64,000 bases of DNA from CALJFL01 sp964590005 (lineage in GTDB: Bacteria; Pseudomonadota; Gammaproteobacteria; Pseudomonadales; Halieaceae). The translations under genes and the position numbers were made by a program. Within the stretch, counting starts at the first letter, position 1, and the number at the start of each line of letters is the position of its first letter. This document shows, piece after piece, positions 16,392 through 25,770 of this stretch. Location of the stretch: the NCBI GenBank assembly GCA_964590005.1, contig CAZPVJ010000175.1:1-64000 (forward strand), in the 5' to 3' direction. The notes beneath the pieces are model-generated. The model saw nothing but the letters and a program-made list of their open reading frames with translations. It was not told the DNA's origin and did no database searches.

Positions 16392-18077
16392 TCAGGCGGC
16401 TTTTGCGGGTTTGGATCGGTCGGAGTTTTTGGCCGGCTTGGCCGCAGACACTTTCTTGGTCGACCCCGTGCGTCCCTTACGGGATTTGGACTTCGCCTTG
16501 GGACGCGCCTTGGCGGGCTTTTCCGACCGGTCGGAGGGCTGCGCGGCAGCGATACTCATAGCTTCGCGGTCCGCCCGGGTGGGTGGCGGGCGCCGACGGG
16601 AAGAACGCGGGCGATGATAATCGCCGGAGCCAGGCATCAGGTCGCCATACTCAAAGCGGTGCAGTATCTCCTCCATGGTCCGCGAAATCTTGGTACACAG
16701 ACGAATGGACTCAACAGCCGGGAATGCGGAGTGCTCACCACCCACCATCAGGTCAACCAGCTCCTTTTCGGACAGGTGGGACAATATTTTCGCCGGGTTA
16801 TACCAGCCAAAGCTGGGCACAATGTTGATATCGCCACTGTACTCCTGGTCCATCAGGGCATGTATACCATTGAGCAACATGTTGAATCGCGGCCAGTTGT
16901 CTCCCTGTTTCTGGGCGATACCTCGATAAAAATTGAGCACTTCCCGCCCCACACCAACCCCGAGACCACCCAGGGCTGCCGCCAGCCGACCGCGCTCCTT
17001 GTCATTACTCAGGAAGGGTGTGGCGATCGGATTGACCATACTCACTATATAGTGGTTGGTGGAATAAAGCCGTGACAAACGCTTGGCCGGTAAATCGTCG
17101 GCGATGGAGCCGTCCACCCACTTTCGGGTAGGCAGGTAAGGCTGGGCCTCACCGTGGACATTCTTGGCCATCAACATGACCGGCGGAAACACCCCGGGAA
17201 CCGCACAAGAAGCCATGACCGCTGAGCGAATAAAGACGTTGGGCGATGTGATCGCGTTGAGCAGGCGCGAGCGTTGGTGTGGCTCGGCCGGCGCGACCGT
17301 GATGCTGATCTGGCGCCCGGTCTTCTCATAGGCTTCCTGGAAAGTGAGGTCCGGCACCAGGCGAGCGATAATGCTCTCGAGGTCACCTACATCAATCTGT
17401 GGATTAGAGCCGAAGAACATCCTCGAGAAAACGCTCGCCTCGCGTTCGGCCTCGAAGTGAACATTCGTGGGATCATAAAAGTGCTCGAGCTCCTGCTCGG
17501 TATGGGTGCCGACGACGCCGGCAACAATGGAGCCGGCACTGGAACCCGAGATTACCCGTGGCAGGAGATTCTGTTCCAGCAGCGTCTTGACCACGCCCAT
17601 ATGATAAAAGCCAAGTACACCACCGCCGCTGAGCATCAAAGCGGAGCGGCCAAAGCAGATATTGGCCCGGTAAAAAAAGTCCATTTTCTCCTGCATGCTG
17701 ATTTCTTCAGGCGGCAATTCCGCCAGCAGGCGCAAGGAGTCATCGATCTCGTCTATGTACTGTTCTATCAGGCGCTTGGTGCCAAACTTGGCCCGTCGAT
17801 ACAGGCTGCTGCGCCCCATCCCGCCCATATTGCCGTGGATACCTTCATTCAGCGTAAACAACAAACCCTGGTGATCGTGGCGGGCACGCAGACTGCGCAA
17901 ACGGTCCAGGCGCAAACGGATCTGTGAGTAGTCGTACTGGCTGGTCTGATCCACCTCACGCCAGCGCTTCTGGCCCGAGGCCTCGTCGTGTGACATGGCC
18001 AGATCGCACCACTCTTCATAGCTGCCACACTGGTCCATCTGACGTTGCAGCTTCTTTAATTTACTCGATTGCCTCAC
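16392..18077 (-). CDS. Patatin-like phospholipase with DUF3336 domain and basic tail
   Basis: A lipid acyl hydrolase. The N-terminal part is the DUF3336 domain shared with triacylglycerol lipases. The patatin domain follows with SGGGVLGFYHMGVV (oxyanion), GSSAGS (nucleophile Ser) and DGS (catalytic Asp in KWVDGSIADD). The last 65 or so residues are a low-complexity tail of Lys, Ala, Pro, Ser and Arg, like a histone H1 tail. I favour the GTG at 18077, with AAAGAGGT upstream; an ATG-equivalent start at 18125 would add 16 residues. Storage-lipid or phospholipid turnover is the likely role. Confidence 0.88.
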   Translation of the reverse strand: MRQSSKLKKLQRQMDQCGSYEEWCDLAMSHDEASGQKRWREVDQTSQYDYSQIRLRLDRLRSLRARHDHQGLLFTLNEGIHGNMGGMGRSSLYRRAKFGTKRLIEQYIDEIDDSLRLLAELPPEEISMQEKMDFFYRANICFGRSALMLSGGGVLGFYHMGVVKTLLEQNLLPRVISGSSAGSIVAGVVGTHTEQELEHFYDPTNVHFEAEREASVFSRMFFGSNPQIDVGDLESIIARLVPDLTFQEAYEKTGRQISITVAPAEPHQRSRLLNAITSPNVFIRSAVMASCAVPGVFPPVMLMAKNVHGEAQPYLPTRKWVDGSIADDLPAKRLSRLYSTNHYIVSMVNPIATPFLSNDKERGRLAAALGGLGVGVGREVLNFYRGIAQKQGDNWPRFNMLLNGIHALMDQEYSGDINIVPSFGWYNPAKILSHLSEKELVDLMVGGEHSAFPAVESIRLCTKISRTMEEILHRFEYGDLMPGSGDYHRPRSSRRRPPPTRADREAMSIAAAQPSDRSEKPAKARPKAKSKSRKGRTGSTKKVSAAKPAKNSDRSKPAKAA

Positions 18078-18275
18078 CGGCGTACCTCTTTCTTTCAAAA
18101 ACGAAAACCCTGATATCACTAGCATAAATCATGTTCAGGTCTGCGCCCAGTGGTTTGTTTTCAGCGCTAACATAGGACCTTGATCCGCGTCAATAACTGC
18201 ACAATTTTTGGTCAATTTGGGGGTCGCCCGCGACTCTGTAGGCAATAGGTGCAAGCACCGGCCAAAGCCCCTAGA

Positions 18276-19403
18276 ATGGACACAGAAAGCCGCATCACAG
18301 CGGCTCATAAACCATGGGGTCAAGAGACACCGCCAGTGCGAGCTTACCTGACTGTTGCTGTTCTCCTCCTGCTGATTTTTGGTGGCATAGGCGGTTACCT
18401 GTTCAGCAAGTTCTCGATGCTGGCCGGCATGGATTTCACGCCCCCGCCCGTTACCGTGGCCGCCGCCACCGCCCGTGAAGATATCTGGAAAACCGAGCTA
18501 GAAGCCGTGGGCACCATTCGCGCTCGCAGGGGTGTGGAGCTGAGCGCCGAAACCAGCGGGGAGATTATCGCTATTACCGCCGAATCGGGCGACTCGGTGA
18601 GCCAGGGTGACCTCATTGTGACGCTCAATGACAGCGTTGAGCAGGCGAGTCGGGAGCGACAGATAGCCAACCTTGAACTGGCCCGGCTGTTGTTCGAGCG
18701 TGATGCCAGCCTCATCAAGCAAAAGTCCATTCCCCAGAGTCAGTACGATCGCTCCAAGGCGGATCTCGATAGCGCCACGGCCACCCTCGCAGAGACGGAG
18801 GCTCGACTGGACAACAAGCGGATCGTCGCACCCTTTGGCGGCACCATTGGCATTATCCAGGTAAAAGTCGGGGACTACATCCAGTCGGGTACCCCGATAG
18901 CAACACTGCAGGACCTGAGCGAGCTGGAGGTGGATTTCTCCGTCCCCGCGCGGCATTTCCCCAAACTCAGAAAAGGCCAGGAAATCTCGGTCCGAACGGC
19001 GGCTTTTCCCGACGCCGTATTCAGGGCAAGACTGCAAGCTGTGGACTCTGAAGTAGATACCAATACCCGCAACCTCATGCTGAGGGCCACGCTGGCACCG
19101 AATTCCGGCCTGCTGCCGGGCATGTTCGCCCGCCTGCAGGTTGATCTTGGAGTCGACCGGAGTGTAGTCACCGTGCCGGAAAGTGCCGTCACCTATGCAC
19201 TGCAGGGAGATACGGTATACGTTATCCAGGAATCCGAGGGCGTCCTTGTAGCGGAACCACGCATTGTGCGCGGCGGCCCTGCTCGCAACGGCAGGGTGGC
19301 GATACTGGAAGGTGTGAAACCGGGTGACCAGGTTGTCACGGTCGGCCAAAATAAACTCTACCGCGGCGCCCGTATCGAACTCGACGATACTGTGTATTTC
19401 TAG
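18276..19403 (+). CDS. RND efflux pump periplasmic adaptor
   Basis: The membrane-fusion subunit that links an RND pump to an outer-membrane channel; 375 residues. One N-terminal membrane segment (YLTVAVLLLLIFGGIGGYLF) precedes a lipoyl-like hairpin split around a coiled coil (GIVELSAETSGE-like start, RIVAPFGGTIGII return), then the beta-barrel and membrane-proximal domains. The ATG at 18276 is preferred over a GTG at 18249; neither has a clear ribosome-binding site. The pump gene starts two bases downstream. Confidence 0.9.
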   Translation: MDTESRITAAHKPWGQETPPVRAYLTVAVLLLLIFGGIGGYLFSKFSMLAGMDFTPPPVTVAAATAREDIWKTELEAVGTIRARRGVELSAETSGEIIAITAESGDSVSQGDLIVTLNDSVEQASRERQIANLELARLLFERDASLIKQKSIPQSQYDRSKADLDSATATLAETEARLDNKRIVAPFGGTIGIIQVKVGDYIQSGTPIATLQDLSELEVDFSVPARHFPKLRKGQEISVRTAAFPDAVFRARLQAVDSEVDTNTRNLMLRATLAPNSGLLPGMFARLQVDLGVDRSVVTVPESAVTYALQGDTVYVIQESEGVLVAEPRIVRGGPARNGRVAILEGVKPGDQVVTVGQNKLYRGARIELDDTVYF

Positions 19404-19405
19404 CC

Positions 19406-22400
19406 ATGGTGTTTACCGATCACTTCATCAAACGGCCCGTCCTGGCCATTGTGGTCAGTGCGCTCATACTGATGCTGGGCGCTGCTTCCATTGCCAACAT
19501 CCAGGTTCGTCAGTTCCCCGCCCTGGAGCGCAGCGTTATTACCGTCCACACGGTATATCGGGGCGCGAGCGCACGGACGGTCAAGAGCTTCGTTACCACG
19601 CCCCTGCAAACCCGAATCGCCGGCGCGCGCGGTGTCGAGTACCTCAGTTCCAAGAGTAACCCCAGTATCTCCGAGATCGAGATCCATGTTCGACTCGGTG
19701 AGAACAGCAATGAAGTCCTGTCTGAGGTCATCGCCAAGGTAAATGAGGCCAGGGAAGACCTTCCCCGTGAAATAGAAGATCCGGTTATCACTACTGCCTC
19801 CGGGGCTGATGCGCTGATGTATATCGCGTTTTACAGCGATCAGATGAGTACCTCATATCTCAGCGATTATCTCGCGCGCAATGTACAGCCGGAATTGGCA
19901 ACCCTGCCGGGTGTCGGCAGCGCGGAGGTGTTTGGCAAGTACCCGGCGATGAGGGTCTGGCTGGATCCGGTGCGCATGGCAGCCTTTGGCGTAACCGCCA
20001 ACGACATCAATGCCGCCATTCGGCGCGAAAATTTTATCGCCACCGCCGGGGCCACCGAAGGCATGATGGTACGCGCCTCGGTGGATGCGCGCACGGATGC
20101 GGTTTCCCCGCAAGAATTCGAGGACCTGATTGTACGCCAGGAGGGTGATGAGTCGATCCGTCTGGGCGACGTCGCCGAGATCGAGCTGTCCTCTGAGGAT
20201 ATGCAGTTCAGGGTTTTCTCCAGCGGCCGGCCGGCGGTCTTTATCGCCATTACCGGCGCACCCGACTCCAACCCGCTGGACGTAGCCCGGGAGGTACACA
20301 AAACCCTGCCGCGCATCGAAGCCGGCCTGCCGGCGGATGTCCAGATGTTCATGGACCTCGACGGTTCAGTACCGATCCAGGGCGCACTGGATGAGGTGGT
20401 CACCACCTTGCTGGAAGCCGCACTGATTGTGATTTTTGTCATTTACCTTTTCCTGGGGTCGCTACGGGTTGTCCTGATTCCACTGGTAGCCATCCCGCTG
20501 TCCCTTATTGGCGTCGTGTTCCTGATCCAGGCCATGGGCTTTTCTTTGAACCTGCTCACCTTGCTGGCCATGGTCATTGCTATTGGTCTGGTCGTGGATG
20601 ACGCCATCGTGGTGGTGGAAAACGTCCATCGCCATATTGAGCACGGTGAATCACCGATGCAGGCCGCTTCCAACGGCGTGCGCGAAGTGGCTATGCCGGT
20701 TGTGGCAATGACCTTAACCCTGGCGGCCGTCTACGCCCCCATTGCCTTTGTCGGGGGCCTTACCGGTGCGCTGTTTACCGAGTTCGCCCTGACGCTGGCC
20801 GGCGCAGTGGTGGTATCGGGTGTCATCGCACTAACCCTGAGTCCGATGATGTGTTCACGGGTATTGAAAGACCATAGCGGACAGGGCCGCTTTGCCGACT
20901 GGCTTGACGAGCGCTTCGACCGGTTGATGCGGGTATACCGGCGACTACTGGCCCACAGCCTGGACAACCGCGGAGCCGTATTACTGTTTGGTGGAACCAT
21001 ACTGGTGAGCATTCCGCTGCTGTTCAGCCTGGCCCAGAGCGAACTGGCCCCGGAGGAAGATAGTGGTTTCATGTACGTCTTCGCGCAGGCGCCCAAGCAC
21101 ACCAACCTCGACTACATTGTCACTTTCCTCGATCAGGTCGTGGATACCTGGAAAGAAATCCCGGAAGCCACCCATTCATTCCAGGTAGCTTCACCGGACT
21201 TTAATTTTGGCGGAATCATCCTCAAACCCTGGAAAGAGCGGGAGAGATCCCAAAAAGAAATCCAGGCAGAGTTGCAGCAGGATTTAAGAAAGATCGCCGG
21301 GCTCGAGGTTTTTTCCTTCGCAGAGCCCTCGCTCCCGGGCTCTGACGCCGGCCTCCCTGTTTCCTTTGTAGTGGCCTCCACGGCGGATTACACGTCAGTC
21401 ATCGCCGTCGCCGACGAGCTGCTGAAAGAGGCGCGCGAGTCCGGCCTCTTCATCTTCGTTACCCAGTCACTCAAGTTCGATCGTCCGGAAGTCATTGTTG
21501 ATATCGATAGGGAGCGTGCAGCTCGCCTGGGCATCTCGATGCGGGATATCGGTGAATCCCTGGCAGTGATGCTCGGCGAAGCGGAGACCAACAGGTTTAA
21601 CCTGGAGGGACGCAGTTACAAGGTCATCCCGCAGGCCTCGCGAGGCTTTCGCATGACCAAGGAGGAACTGGAGAAATATTACCTGCGCACGGCGAGCAAC
21701 GAATTGGTACCCATGTCGGCAGTAATCAGCTTGCGCTCCCAGGTCGAGCCCAATGAGTTAACCCAGTACCAGCAACTGAACAGTACCACTATCCAGGGCA
21801 TCATGATGCCACCAAACAGCCTGTCCACAGGGCTGGAATTTCTGCGGGAGAAACTGCAGGAAATTGCACCGCCGAATTTCCGCGACGGCTACACCGGAAT
21901 TTCCCGCCAATACGTCAGGGAAACCGGCTCTTTCCCGGTTTTGTTTGGCCTCTCGATGGTATTGATCTTTTTGGTGCTGTCAGCGCAGTTCAACAGTTTC
22001 CGCGACCCACTGGTTGTATTGGTGTCGGTACCGCTATCCATCTTCGGGGCCATGGTGCCCATCGCCCTGGGGCTGACTACCCTGAATATCTATACGCAGA
22101 TTGGACTACTGACCCTGATCGGCCTGATCAGCAAACATGGCATTCTTATCGTGGAGTTCGCCAATAACATGGTGTTGGCGGGACTCGACAGACGGCACGC
22201 TGTTCAGGAGGCCGCTGCACTGCGGCTGCGCCCTATCCTCATGACAACCTTCGCAACAGTACTCGGGGTCTGGCCACTGCTGATTGCTTCCGGCGCCGGG
22301 GCCAACAGCCGCTTCAGTATAGGATTGATCATTACTGCCGGCATGTTGGTGGGCACACTGTTTACCCTTTTCGTGCTGCCCGTCTTTTATCTACCGTTTC

Positions 22401-22480
22401 GCAAGGAAAAGTCCGTCGCTGATCTGCCGCCGCTAGAGCCCGGGGAGTCAGCCTTACAGTCACCCCAGCGCTCAGCCTGA
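19406..22480 (+). CDS. RND efflux transporter, AcrB/MexI-type inner-membrane pump
   Basis: A proton-driven exporter of 1024 residues, full length for the family. It starts with the usual FIKRPVLAIVVSALIL, has the GLVVDDAIVVVENVHRHIE segment in TM4 with the proton-relay Asp pair, and ends with the second six-helix block (GLISKHGILIVEFAN). It forms an operon with the adaptor. No outer-membrane factor is encoded here, so it presumably uses a TolC-like protein from elsewhere. The 3' end overlaps the convergent VOC gene by nine bases. Substrates are unknown. Confidence 0.93.
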   Translation: MVFTDHFIKRPVLAIVVSALILMLGAASIANIQVRQFPALERSVITVHTVYRGASARTVKSFVTTPLQTRIAGARGVEYLSSKSNPSISEIEIHVRLGENSNEVLSEVIAKVNEAREDLPREIEDPVITTASGADALMYIAFYSDQMSTSYLSDYLARNVQPELATLPGVGSAEVFGKYPAMRVWLDPVRMAAFGVTANDINAAIRRENFIATAGATEGMMVRASVDARTDAVSPQEFEDLIVRQEGDESIRLGDVAEIELSSEDMQFRVFSSGRPAVFIAITGAPDSNPLDVAREVHKTLPRIEAGLPADVQMFMDLDGSVPIQGALDEVVTTLLEAALIVIFVIYLFLGSLRVVLIPLVAIPLSLIGVVFLIQAMGFSLNLLTLLAMVIAIGLVVDDAIVVVENVHRHIEHGESPMQAASNGVREVAMPVVAMTLTLAAVYAPIAFVGGLTGALFTEFALTLAGAVVVSGVIALTLSPMMCSRVLKDHSGQGRFADWLDERFDRLMRVYRRLLAHSLDNRGAVLLFGGTILVSIPLLFSLAQSELAPEEDSGFMYVFAQAPKHTNLDYIVTFLDQVVDTWKEIPEATHSFQVASPDFNFGGIILKPWKERERSQKEIQAELQQDLRKIAGLEVFSFAEPSLPGSDAGLPVSFVVASTADYTSVIAVADELLKEARESGLFIFVTQSLKFDRPEVIVDIDRERAARLGISMRDIGESLAVMLGEAETNRFNLEGRSYKVIPQASRGFRMTKEELEKYYLRTASNELVPMSAVISLRSQVEPNELTQYQQLNSTTIQGIMMPPNSLSTGLEFLREKLQEIAPPNFRDGYTGISRQYVRETGSFPVLFGLSMVLIFLVLSAQFNSFRDPLVVLVSVPLSIFGAMVPIALGLTTLNIYTQIGLLTLIGLISKHGILIVEFANNMVLAGLDRRHAVQEAAALRLRPILMTTFATVLGVWPLLIASGAGANSRFSIGLIITAGMLVGTLFTLFVLPVFYLPFRKEKSVADLPPLEPGESALQSPQRSA

Positions 22481-22846
22481 TTGCGTCGGAATATTGGCCT
22501 CCACACCGTTACCGCAGGGGTCCTTGCAGAATACCTGTGAAATGCCGAAATCTGTGATGTGATTAACGGAATAATCTATCCCCATGCTATCCAGCCTTGC
22601 GGTATAGGCTTCGAAGTCAGTGATCTCGAAGGCCACGTGATCAAGGTAAAAAGGCTTCTCTGCCGGATAGTGATTGTCGCTTTCGATGAGGTGAACGATC
22701 GGCTTGCCGCCACCGTAGAGCCAGTAGCCGGGCACACCGAAGTCTGGACGGGGCCCCTCTTCCAACGCCAGCGCACCACAGTAGAAATCCCTGACCGAAG
22801 CCAACAGGTCCGCGGGCGCCGCTATGTTGATATGGTCAATACGCAC
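22472..22846 (-). CDS. VOC-family (glyoxalase/dioxygenase fold) protein
   Basis: A small metal-binding protein of 124 residues with two beta-alpha-beta-beta-beta modules. Candidate metal ligands are His in RIDHINI and FYLDHVAFEI and Glu in GVEANIP. The start is a GTG at 22846 with a strong GGAGG at eight bases. Such proteins may be lyases, isomerases, dioxygenases or resistance proteins; which one cannot be told from sequence. It overlaps the end of the RND pump gene tail to tail by nine bases. Confidence 0.82.
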   Translation of the reverse strand: MRIDHINIAAPADLLASVRDFYCGALALEEGPRPDFGVPGYWLYGGGKPIVHLIESDNHYPAEKPFYLDHVAFEITDFEAYTARLDSMGIDYSVNHITDFGISQVFCKDPCGNGVEANIPTQSG

Positions 22847-23030
22847 AAAATACCTCCAGGATTTTAGCCTCCCCTAACCTTAGTTCAGGGCTTTGGGCAC
22901 CGCCAATCATGGTTGACCACAACAGGCCGGAACCACCCGCTGGCGGGAGATTATTAGCCCGAAATAACGTATGATGCCCGCTCGCAAAACGCGTCATCGG
23001 CAGCCGCTAGAGGTCTCAGGCTTAGAAACT

Positions 23031-23276
23031 ATGAACAAGACAATCTTCACCGGTATTCTCGCGGTTCTTTCGCTCACCGTTGTCTCCTACCTTATGTATG
23101 ACAGCTTTGGCGAACCGGCATTGATGAAGCGGGTCACGTCAATATACAAGACACTGGACAGCAACGCCGACGGCAAGCTGGACCCAGCTGAACTGGACGC
23201 GGCCAAACAGCGCCTGCTGGAACTTGATACTGACGGAGATGGATCAATCTCGGCGGAGGAACTCGCCGAAGGTTAG
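23031..23276 (+). CDS. Small membrane-anchored EF-hand protein
   Basis: An 81-residue protein with one N-terminal hydrophobic segment (FTGILAVLSLTVVSYLMY), either a signal or an anchor, and a pair of EF-hands. Loop one spans residues 43-54 (DSNADGKLDPAE) and loop two residues 66-77 (DTDGDGSISAEE); both have the Asp, Gly and Glu needed for calcium. I start at the ATG at 23031, since the upstream extension is polar and breaks the signal. It probably buffers or senses calcium outside the cytoplasm. A -10-like TATGAT lies at 22970-22975. Its stop overlaps the opposite ATPase gene by four bases. Confidence 0.8.
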   Translation: MNKTIFTGILAVLSLTVVSYLMYDSFGEPALMKRVTSIYKTLDSNADGKLDPAELDAAKQRLLELDTDGDGSISAEELAEG

Positions 23277-24877
23277 CTCTCAGCGGGCAGCCCCAGCAGC
23301 CCGCGTCCTGGAATCGCCTGCAACAGGCTGCGCGTATAATCCTCGCGAGGATTTTCGAACAGGGCCTCGCCCGTACCCTGCTCAACCAGCTTACCCTTGT
23401 ACAACACCAGTATGCGGTCGGCTATGTGCTTGACCACTGCAAGATCGTGCGAAACAAACAGCATCGTCAGGCCATACTCTCGCCCCAGTTCCAGCATCAA
23501 CTCCAGAATCTGCGCTTGTATGGTGACATCCAGTGCCGATACCGGCTCGTCCGCGACCACAAACTCGGGACGCGTGGCCAGGGCACGACCAATCGCAATG
23601 CGTTGTCGCTGGCCTCCGGAGAATTCGTGGGGATACTTGCGCACAAAGGCACGCGCCAACCCGACGTCATCCATCAACTTCAGGACACCCTCGGTCACTG
23701 TCTTTCGCGTTTCGATACCGTGCAGGAGCAGAGGCTCGGCCAGGGTATCGAATACGGTCATGCGGGGATTGAGCGAGGCAAATGGGTCCTGGAAGATCAT
23801 CTGCATGCGCCGTCGCATCTTCTTCAGCTCCGAGCCCTCGATCGCGGTGAGGTCAATGCCCTCAAAATCTACTCGACCCGAAGTGACAGGCACCAGCCGG
23901 AGTATCGAGCGACCAATGGTTGACTTGCCACTCCCCGACTCCCCAACCAACCCAAGCACCTCGCCGCGGCGAATCTCAAAGCTGACATCGTCGACCGCCT
24001 TGACCGTAGGCTTGCTGCCACCGGGCTCAAACCAGGTACGCAGGTTTTCCACCCGAATCAGCGTCTCGGGTTCACGCTCAGTGGGGGCCTTGCTGCCTGA
24101 AGGAATCGCGGCCAGCAGCTTGCGCGTATAGGGGTGGCTGGCCTTTTCAAAGATGGCCTCGCGGTCGCCTGACTCGACGATCTTCCCCGTCTGCATCACC
24201 ACCATCTGGTCGGCAATATCGGCGACCACGGCCAGGTCGTGGCTGATAAAAATAACCCCGATATCACGCGTTTTTTGTAGGTTTGCAATTAATTGCAAGA
24301 TCTGCGCCTGAATGGTTACATCCAGTGCGGTAGTCGGCTCATCGGCGATCAATAGCTTGGGCTCATTGATCAATGCCATGGCGATCATAACCCGCTGGCG
24401 CATGCCGCCGGAGAACTCGTGGGGGTAATTGTCGATTGTGGTTTCGGGGTCGCGGATGCCAACCTCGTCGAGTAACTCGATAGCCCTCTGGCGTGCCTCC
24501 CTGGCTGGCACCTTGCGGTGGTAAACCAGAGGCTCTACCAGCTGGTCACCTATCTTCATGTAGGGGTTCAGGCAGGTCATGGGGTCCTGGAATATCATCG
24601 CAATATCCCGCCCGCGTATCTCGCGCAGCTCGGCTTCTGAGAGTTGCAACAGGTCTTGGCCGTCAAACAATGCCTGCCCGCCATCGATACGTCCCGGCGG
24701 CGAGGGCACCAGTCCCAACATGCTGTAGCAAGAGACCGACTTTCCGGAGCCCGACTCACCGATAATGGCGGTAATCTCGCCAGACTCTACCGTAAAGCTG
24801 ATGTCGTCGACCGCTTTGTTTACCCCGTTACGGGTGACAAAGCTGACGGCCAGGTTTTTGACTTCGAGCAGGGCCAT
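23273..24877 (-). CDS. Peptide ABC transporter ATPase, fused double nucleotide-binding protein
   Basis: The energy-coupling subunit of an Opp/Dpp-type importer, with both ATPase domains on one 534-residue chain (YejF-like architecture). Each half has its own Walker A (IIGESGSGKS, LVGESGSGKS), signature (EFSGGMRQR, EFSGGQRQR), Walker B (LLIADEPTTALD, FVVADEPVSALD) and oligopeptide C-terminal extension. It is the last gene of the four-gene transporter operon, two bases after the permease. The cytoplasmic location is certain; the peptide range is not. Confidence 0.93.
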   Translation of the reverse strand: MALLEVKNLAVSFVTRNGVNKAVDDISFTVESGEITAIIGESGSGKSVSCYSMLGLVPSPPGRIDGGQALFDGQDLLQLSEAELREIRGRDIAMIFQDPMTCLNPYMKIGDQLVEPLVYHRKVPAREARQRAIELLDEVGIRDPETTIDNYPHEFSGGMRQRVMIAMALINEPKLLIADEPTTALDVTIQAQILQLIANLQKTRDIGVIFISHDLAVVADIADQMVVMQTGKIVESGDREAIFEKASHPYTRKLLAAIPSGSKAPTEREPETLIRVENLRTWFEPGGSKPTVKAVDDVSFEIRRGEVLGLVGESGSGKSTIGRSILRLVPVTSGRVDFEGIDLTAIEGSELKKMRRRMQMIFQDPFASLNPRMTVFDTLAEPLLLHGIETRKTVTEGVLKLMDDVGLARAFVRKYPHEFSGGQRQRIAIGRALATRPEFVVADEPVSALDVTIQAQILELMLELGREYGLTMLFVSHDLAVVKHIADRILVLYKGKLVEQGTGEALFENPREDYTRSLLQAIPGRGLLGLPAES

Positions 24878-24879
24878 GG

Positions 24880-25770
24880 TCAGTCCCCCGAACCGCGGAC
24901 GTCCAGCGCATCGCGCAGGCCATCGCCAAGAAAGTTAAGCGAAAACAAGGTCAGGGTGAGGGCTGCACCGGGGAAGATCAACAACCAGGGAAACTCTTCC
25001 ATGGTCTCGGCACCGTATGAAATGAGTAGCCCCCAGGAGGTCTGCGGGGGCTGAATGCCCAGGCCAAGAAAGCTTAAAAAGGCTTCCAGCAGCATCACAC
25101 TCGGTATGGTCAGGGTGGTGTAGACGATAACCGGTCCCAGCGCGTTGGGAATCATATGACGACGAATGATCGTTGCCGGTGACAGGCCAATGGAAATGGC
25201 CGCCTCGACAAATTCCTGCTGCCTGAGTGACTGTACCTGGCCACGCATTATGCGCGCCATCGTGAGCCATTCCACCGCCCCGATGGCCAGGAACAACAGC
25301 AGCATGTTGCGGCCAAATACGACCATCAGCAGTACGATAAAGATCATGAATGGCAACGCGTAGAGAATATCGACAAGACGCATCATGACCGCATCCACTT
25401 TGCCACCCACATAGCCCGCTATAGCGCCCCAGGTAACGCCTATCAACAGCGCCACCGCGGTAGCGACAAAACCCACCGCCAGCGAGATACGACCGCCATA
25501 CATAATCTGGGTCATCAGGTCACGACCGAAAATATCGGTACCCAGCCAGTGTGCCGCTGAGGGTGGCGTCGCGCCCAGGTCCAGGTTTTGTGCGTCGTAG
25601 GCGTAAGGGGCGATCCAGGGTGTCAAAATGGCAATCACTATAAAGGTGATCAACACAGCCAGGCCGAACAGCGCGAGCCGATTCTTACGCAGGCGCCGCC
25701 AGGCGTCTTGCCAGAGGGAAGTCCCCTCCTCCGCCATGCTGATATCGGTAATCGCTTCCGTATTCATCAC
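24880..25770 (-). CDS. Peptide ABC transporter permease, OppC/DppC type
   Basis: The second membrane subunit of the importer, 296 residues. A long cytoplasmic N-terminus (LWQDAWRRLRKNRLAL) leads into six membrane segments. The EAA coupling motif is clear (EFVEAAISIGLSPATIIRRHMIPNALG), and HWLGTDIFGRD before it is a DppC/OppC hallmark. It overlaps the OppB-type gene by four bases (translational coupling). Confidence 0.92.
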   Translation of the reverse strand: MMNTEAITDISMAEEGTSLWQDAWRRLRKNRLALFGLAVLITFIVIAILTPWIAPYAYDAQNLDLGATPPSAAHWLGTDIFGRDLMTQIMYGGRISLAVGFVATAVALLIGVTWGAIAGYVGGKVDAVMMRLVDILYALPFMIFIVLLMVVFGRNMLLLFLAIGAVEWLTMARIMRGQVQSLRQQEFVEAAISIGLSPATIIRRHMIPNALGPVIVYTTLTIPSVMLLEAFLSFLGLGIQPPQTSWGLLISYGAETMEEFPWLLIFPGAALTLTLFSLNFLGDGLRDALDVRGSGD

